From positions 1 to 64,000 of the forward strand of contig CAZOFY010000005.1 of assembly GCA_964579245.1 (NCBI GenBank): DNA of 64,000 bases. The letters are read 5' to 3'. The notes beneath the pieces were generated by a model. It was not told the origin of the DNA, searched no databases, and saw only the letters and a list, made by a program, of their open reading frames with translations. Below, piece after piece: positions 59,960-64,000 of this stretch. The first letter of the stretch is position 1. Every line of letters begins with the position of its first letter. Both the position numbers and the translations under genes were made by a program. This DNA is from Firm-13 sp964579245 (lineage in GTDB: Bacteria > Bacillota > Clostridia > Saccharofermentanales > Saccharofermentanaceae).

Positions 59960-61120
59960 TCAGGCAAAACGGATTTTCAAGACGCCGGCTTCGTATTTTG
60001 CCCCGCTGATATTCTTTCCTTTCAGCGCATCCGGAATGGTGAACTTGCGGTACTCATTTCGGATGCCGACTGTAAAGCCATCCTCTGTCTGTTCAACCTG
60101 CAGATCACTTTTATCGGCTAAGGCGAGATACAGTGACATGTAGGAACCGGATTCATCTTTGCCGACATCAAAGATTCTCTGATCGAAAAGCACTTCCGAG
60201 GCATCCTTCCCGGCAAAGATCTCATCCGCTACTGTTTGCAATACCGGTACCGTCCGGATCTCTCTGGGAAACAGCGGAATGAGAAATACCGGAACATCGG
60301 TGAAGCTTTCTTTGATATCGGCCAGTCCTTCCTCCTGTAACTGTTTCCAACGAGAAAAATAACCGTCCAAAGCGTCCTTGGGGTAGACCTTGTTGACAAG
60401 CAGCGCATCGACGTTGTAACCGAATAAATGAAGACAGGAGAAGTTGCGTTTAGCCTCACGAATGACAATCTTTTCCGGCGTGGTGACGATGCGGATGCTC
60501 AGCACGTCATGGTTGGTCATCAATGCACGCAATTTGACCAGTCGTTCGGTCAGCACACCGAGCTCGTCAAAAACCTCAGCGCCGGGCATGGGGATCTTCA
60601 TAATCTTCTCAACAGCTGGACCCACCGCTGTAGCAGCCCTTTTCTTGACAGGCAGAATGCTCAGCATCGCGGTCTCGAACATTTCAGGATATTTGAGAAG
60701 GGATAGGGTCTCGCCGGTCGGTGCACAGTCGACGATCAGCACATCATACTCGCCCTTCTCCTCGATATCGAGAATCTTCAGAAGAGAGAACAGTTCGTCC
60801 AGACCGGGGAAAGCGAGAAGCTCATCCGCCTCGATCCCGCCTCCCCCCTTGGACGTCAGCATCGCATTCATCCAAGATTGCATATGGCCCCAGGCCTTCT
60901 CGCTTTCTTCCACACAATCGATCTCGGTTGCGAAGAGATTATCGCGGATCTGTGTCGGTTCGTTGGACAGCTTGACATCAAAGGAGTCCCCGAGGCTGTG
61001 TGCCTGATCGGTGCTCATGATGAGAACTCTTTTTCCTTCACACGCCAGTTTTACTGCGGTTGCAGCCGCGATGCTCGTTTTTCCGACACCGCCTTTTCCT
61101 GTATATAAGATGATTCTCAT
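59960..61120 (-). CDS. ArsA/Get3-like ATPase (1)
   Basis: 386 residues. The deviant Walker A GKGGVGKT (8-15) and VDCAPTGETLSLLKYP (switch II region) define the ArsA/Get3 ATPases. A C-terminal domain of about 80 residues resembles the alpha-crystallin-like ArsA-HSP20 module (YRKFTIPDALKGKNISGAKY near the end). No arsenite pump or arsR is near, so arsenite extrusion is doubtful; a chaperone or membrane-protein-handling role is an alternative. It overlaps the small protein gene by four bases. Confidence 0.88.
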   Translation of the reverse strand: MRIILYTGKGGVGKTSIAAATAVKLACEGKRVLIMSTDQAHSLGDSFDVKLSNEPTQIRDNLFATEIDCVEESEKAWGHMQSWMNAMLTSKGGGGIEADELLAFPGLDELFSLLKILDIEEKGEYDVLIVDCAPTGETLSLLKYPEMFETAMLSILPVKKRAATAVGPAVEKIMKIPMPGAEVFDELGVLTERLVKLRALMTNHDVLSIRIVTTPEKIVIREAKRNFSCLHLFGYNVDALLVNKVYPKDALDGYFSRWKQLQEEGLADIKESFTDVPVFLIPLFPREIRTVPVLQTVADEIFAGKDASEVLFDQRIFDVGKDESGSYMSLYLALADKSDLQVEQTEDGFTVGIRNEYRKFTIPDALKGKNISGAKYEAGVLKIRFA

Positions 61121-61398
61121 GAGATATCCACCTTTCTTGTCGCTTTCTCTTTCTCTTGTGTTTGTTCCTTCTGTGCATCGTGGCTATCGTCGCACAAAAT
61201 ACTGCGACACTCCATTGCCAGCTTCATAAAGTCATAAAATTCATCCTGATGTCCGCTGACACTTTCCTTGAGTATGGCGCGGACTTCCCGGCCGATCACC
61301 TCGACATGTCCGCGAGAACGTTCCGGCATCAGACTTTTTATAGCGTCAAGCTCGATCCGCTTGGCTTCTGCCATTTTTAAAACAAACTCTCTATTCAT
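61117..61398 (-). CDS. Small helical protein between two ArsA-like genes
   Basis: 93 residues, highly charged and helical, with two Cys in MECRSILC and a Lys/Glu/Gln-rich tail. AAGGAGG lies before the ATG at 61398. Its ends overlap or closely approach both ArsA-like genes, so it is probably a partner of these ATPases. I recognise no family. Confidence 0.7.
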   Translation of the reverse strand: MNREFVLKMAEAKRIELDAIKSLMPERSRGHVEVIGREVRAILKESVSGHQDEFYDFMKLAMECRSILCDDSHDAQKEQTQEKEKATRKVDIS

Positions 61399-61414
61399 TC
61401 TCTTTTCCTCCTTT

Positions 61415-62605
61415 TCACGACTTCTGTCCCTCATTCGACCGGGGCGAGAAGCAGATGCGCAGGCTTTCCTGCTCGAACTTGGCTGATGTGATGTCGCAGC
61501 TTGTCAGGATGGATGGTAAAGGGATACTGCGTTTGTCATTCCCCAGACGCAGGATGATATCGGTTCCATTTGTCTTCAGCGATAGATCCCCCTTTTCCGC
61601 GAACGGAATATGGATTGTCATCTCGTAGCCATCCTTTGTCTTCTCGAAAACTTCACCTGTTTGACCTTCCCAAATCCGGAACAGATCAGGATCCGTCAAG
61701 GCATCGTTTGCCATGCGCTCGATCCCCTCCATACCCCGAAGGTCCGTCTCATACCAGGGAATCTGGTACTTAGGCTTCTGAGTAAAAACCGCTTCAAGCT
61801 CATCTCTATACTTCTTCTGGATCTCCTTCCATTCACCGAAAAACCGATTGTCCAGCTTGTCCGGAAGAATTCGGTTGATGTAAATCCCGTCGACATGATA
61901 CCCGTACAGATTCAGGTACATGTAATTCCTCTTTGTCTCTTCGACTACCATTTTCTCGGGAATCGTAACAATGCGTACGGAGGTCTTCGAAGCGTCCTTC
62001 AGCAGCACTTGCAACTCCATCAGTTTTTTATACAGCTTCTCGATGTCATTCATACCCTTGCTGTCAGGGAGTTCTATCTTGTACTTGCTCCTGGTGATCG
62101 GTGATAATACGCGTACGGCAAGCTTCCCTACCGGGAAAAGATGCTCGACATACCACCCGAGCAACTCAGGAAGCTTGAGAAGTGCCAGTGTCTCTCCGGT
62201 CGGCGCGCAGTCGACGATAATCCGGTCATAGGCACCGCTTGCCTCCAAATCGGCGATTTTCAGAAGCGAGAACAGTTCTTCCAGTCCCGGAATCATAACC
62301 GTCTCGCCCTCTGTCGCGGCGCCGATTCCGGGTGATGTCAGCATCTTCTGAATGGAACCCATGATGTTCCGGTAATCGGTTTGCATGACATATTCCGGGT
62401 CGATCTCCAGTGCATCAAGGTTCTCAGAAAGCGTTCTGATATCACGTCCGACGGGCGTCTCGAAAATGTCAGACAAATTATGTGCCATATCGGTACTGAC
62501 AAGAATGGTACGTTTGCCCTCAGCCGCTGATTTCATGGCATGGGCTGATGCGACGCTACTTTTTCCTACTCCGCCTTTTCCGGTAAAGATCATGATTCTG
62601 CTCAT
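61415..62605 (-). CDS. ArsA/Get3-like ATPase (2)
   Basis: 396 residues. The P-loop GKGGVGKSS (9-17), STDMAHNLSDIF and VDCAPTGETLALLKLPELL match the ArsA/Get3 family. The C-terminal region (KDGYEMTIHIPFAEKGDLSL onward) is an HSP20-like beta domain found in a bacterial ArsA subgroup. The ATG at 62605 has GGAGG upstream. It is the first ATPase of the operon and follows the MarR gene by about 100 bases. It is clearly paralogous to the gene at 59960. Confidence 0.88.
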   Translation of the reverse strand: MSRIMIFTGKGGVGKSSVASAHAMKSAAEGKRTILVSTDMAHNLSDIFETPVGRDIRTLSENLDALEIDPEYVMQTDYRNIMGSIQKMLTSPGIGAATEGETVMIPGLEELFSLLKIADLEASGAYDRIIVDCAPTGETLALLKLPELLGWYVEHLFPVGKLAVRVLSPITRSKYKIELPDSKGMNDIEKLYKKLMELQVLLKDASKTSVRIVTIPEKMVVEETKRNYMYLNLYGYHVDGIYINRILPDKLDNRFFGEWKEIQKKYRDELEAVFTQKPKYQIPWYETDLRGMEGIERMANDALTDPDLFRIWEGQTGEVFEKTKDGYEMTIHIPFAEKGDLSLKTNGTDIILRLGNDKRSIPLPSILTSCDITSAKFEQESLRICFSPRSNEGQKS

Positions 62606-62707
62606 TTTTATTTCCTCCAGATGTTTGACTCTTTTTTGTTCATCTTGCGAACTATTCGCGTTCCGAAGTATTTCCCGAAAAAATTGCCTTGGATGCAAGG
62701 CAATCGA

Positions 62708-63196
62708 TCACTCGATTTCGATTTTACGGATCTTTGACTCTGTCCGGGGCGCCGCCTTCTGACGCTCGTTCTCCTCAATCGCTTTAAAAAGCTTATTGAT
62801 CCCGCTCAGGATCGCCTTCAACTCCTCCGGAGACACCGCCTCCATGACGACCTCCCCAATACGAAAGAATTCGGCAAGAATATCCTTCATCGAAGCAAGC
62901 CCGGTCTCTGATATCTGAACGGTGACAATCCGCTTATCCGCCGTGCTTCTCTCCCGGACGACCAGTCTCTTCTTCTCCAGACGGGAAAGAATTCCGGTCG
63001 CTGTGTTTAACGGGATCTGCAAATACTCCGCTATCTCCGTCATCGTGACCTGTCCTTTGCGGTAGAGAAAGAGCATGATGTACAGATCGTTCTTACTCAG
63101 ATCCAGAAGAATATTCCCCCAAGTCTGCGGCGACGTCAGCAGCTTGACCTTATCCACATAAGAGAAAACGATTTCTTCTAAATTTCCGATTTCCAT
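62708..63196 (-). CDS. MarR family transcriptional regulator
   Basis: 162 residues. Winged-helix core: LYRKGQVTMTEIAEYLQIPL, a NTATGILSRLEKKRLVVRER block and the STADKRIVTVQISETGL wing, typical of MarR. AAGGAG lies before the ATG. The promoter carries two direct repeats that may be its binding sites. It probably controls the two ArsA-like genes downstream. No effector can be named. Confidence 0.9.
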   Translation of the reverse strand: MEIGNLEEIVFSYVDKVKLLTSPQTWGNILLDLSKNDLYIMLFLYRKGQVTMTEIAEYLQIPLNTATGILSRLEKKRLVVRERSTADKRIVTVQISETGLASMKDILAEFFRIGEVVMEAVSPEELKAILSGINKLFKAIEENERQKAAPRTESKIRKIEIE

Positions 63197-63219
63197 GCAG
63201 CGTACTCCTTTACTTCTTC

Positions 63220-63263
63220 CCTCGAAGTAATTTAATTCTATCCTCGAAGTATTTCCTTGTCAA
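63220..63263 (-). promoter_or_regulatory. MarR promoter with two direct repeats
   Basis: TTGACA (63263-63258), a 17-base spacer and TAGAAT (63240-63235) on the minus strand form a consensus promoter. TACTTCGAGG occurs in the spacer (63251-63242) and again at 63229-63220, 22 bases apart, about two helical turns, so both copies face the same side of the DNA. Confidence 0.78.
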
Positions 63264-63276
63264 TACTTTTTTTAAG

Positions 63277-63333
63277 TAAAAAAGAAATCCCTGACAAAGC
63301 ACGACGTACGCATGTCGGTCTCTGTCAGGGATT
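63277..63333 (-). terminator. Terminator after glnN
   Basis: AATCCCTGACAGA and TTTGTCAGGGAT pair on the minus strand around a loop of about 22 bases, followed by TTCTTTTTTACTT. Confidence 0.78.
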
Positions 63334-63374
63334 CTATGAAAAAGGCAGGGAGATGCCCTTTCTCTCATTATGGA

Positions 63375-64000
63375 TCAGACGTTGAACAGTAAATCTCCGT
63401 ATGTCGGGAATGGCCAGACCTCCTGATCGACAAGCATTTCAAGCTCGTCTGCCGGTGATCGAAGCGCACTCATGGCCGGGAAGACGTGATCGCGGTAATA
63501 CTTTGCCTGTCCTTCTGGTCCTTCGGATACGGCCGACGCTGCTGCCTGTTCCTTTTCAAGCTCAACCAGAGCCATCTTCATCGTTCTAAGCTTCCCGGAA
63601 ATGCTCGTGAGAATCTCTCTTTGAACCGAGACGTCCGCATCCGGGCATGCTTTTTCGATGCTTTGGATAGACTGTGCCAGGGTCGCGGTGTATTTAATCA
63701 CAGCGGGTATGATCTGCTTCGAGGTCATATCGATCATTGTTCTGGCTTCAATGTGGATCGCTTTGGTATAGTTCTCATAGGTAATTTCGGCTCGTGAACG
63801 CATTTCGATTTCATTGAGAACACCGTGCTTTTCGAACATTGCTATTGTCTCTTTCTTTTCGAAAACCGCTACGCTGGCAACCGTGGACTTGATATTTGGC
63901 AAGCCTCTTCTCTCGGCTTCCCGTATCCAGTCATCCGAATAACCGTTACCATTGAATATAATTTTCTTGTGCTCTTTGACCTTGCGGCAGATCAGGTTCC
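63375..64000 (-). CDS. glnN: Glutamine synthetase type III (GlnN), C-terminal part
   Basis: The reading frame enters from the right edge and continues to 63375, giving 208 residues. FNGNGYSDDWIREAERRGLP and the following NIKSTVASV are typical of the C-terminal third of the large GSIII enzymes, which make glutamine from glutamate and ammonia with ATP. The remainder is the helical GSIII-specific C-terminal domain. The N-terminal catalytic parts lie outside the window. Confidence 0.92.
   Translation of the reverse strand, partial: NLICRKVKEHKKIIFNGNGYSDDWIREAERRGLPNIKSTVASVAVFEKKETIAMFEKHGVLNEIEMRSRAEITYENYTKAIHIEARTMIDMTSKQIIPAVIKYTATLAQSIQSIEKACPDADVSVQREILTSISGKLRTMKMALVELEKEQAAASAVSEGPEGQAKYYRDHVFPAMSALRSPADELEMLVDQEVWPFPTYGDLLFNV

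Noticed and set aside
59960..62605. Arsenic resistance operon
   Set aside because: No arsB/acr3 pump, arsR, arsC or arsD is present; only the ATPase family name points to arsenic.

Overview
The window looks like a chromosomal segment of an anaerobic Firmicute of class Clostridia. Supporting this are strong Shine-Dalgarno sites, a T-box leader, [FeFe]-hydrogenase maturation genes (hydF, hydG), a type III glutamine synthetase at the right edge, a two-gene ThrE exporter, an MFS carrier of the oxalate/formate antiporter type and many CPBP membrane proteases. I cannot place it below class with confidence. Base composition looks moderate. A 100-N run at 27948-28047 shows that this is a scaffold.

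Layout. 1-2.2 kb: the N-terminus of a serine recombinase, a lipoprotein, a dispersed repeat (R1) and a small membrane protein. 2.3-5.7 kb: cysteine synthase and an O-acetylhomoserine sulfhydrylase, then repeat R2. 5.7-12.4 kb: a minus-strand run of thioesterase, cyclase, mfd, pth and glmU. 12.7-16.7 kb: a sugar nucleotidyltransferase facing two CPBP proteases and SppA. 17-27.4 kb: a minus-strand operon that starts at a consensus promoter and a T-box whose specifier reads UUC (Phe). It runs paaK, tyrA, an aroE-aroK fusion, aroF, aroB, aroA, aroC and a triple fusion of 3-dehydroquinase, chorismate mutase and prephenate dehydratase. Together these encode every step from erythrose-4-phosphate and PEP to phenylpyruvate and 4-hydroxyphenylpyruvate.

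27.6-43 kb is accessory and partly decayed. It holds an array of 75-bp hairpin units broken by the assembly gap, a 38-bp tandem repeat, an ECF sigma/anti-sigma pair, a truncated and frameshifted nitrilase, remnants of a radical-SAM gene, an ECF sigma factor and an isoaspartate methyltransferase, and two PadR operons with small membrane proteins. One PadR promoter lies under a perfect palindrome. 43-51 kb is mixed: a YhfC protease, dCMP deaminase, hydF, an HI0933-type flavoprotein, a Cys-tRNA deacylase, a zinc-ribbon protein, and hydG preceded by a TM1266-type regulator with a structured, terminator-bearing leader. 51.2-55.5 kb is a plus-strand envelope glycosylation operon. 56-64 kb runs on the minus strand from glnN and a MarR regulator through two ArsA/Get3-like ATPases and ThrE to an EF-G-like GTPase.

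Three features stand out. Three noncoding elements of about 0.8 kb (R1, R2, R3) each abut the T-run of a rho-independent terminator in the same orientation, and each carries 74/75-bp hairpin units that also occur at 27.8 kb. The aromatic operon is unusually compact because of two gene fusions. The hydG leader may be an uncharacterised cis-regulatory RNA.
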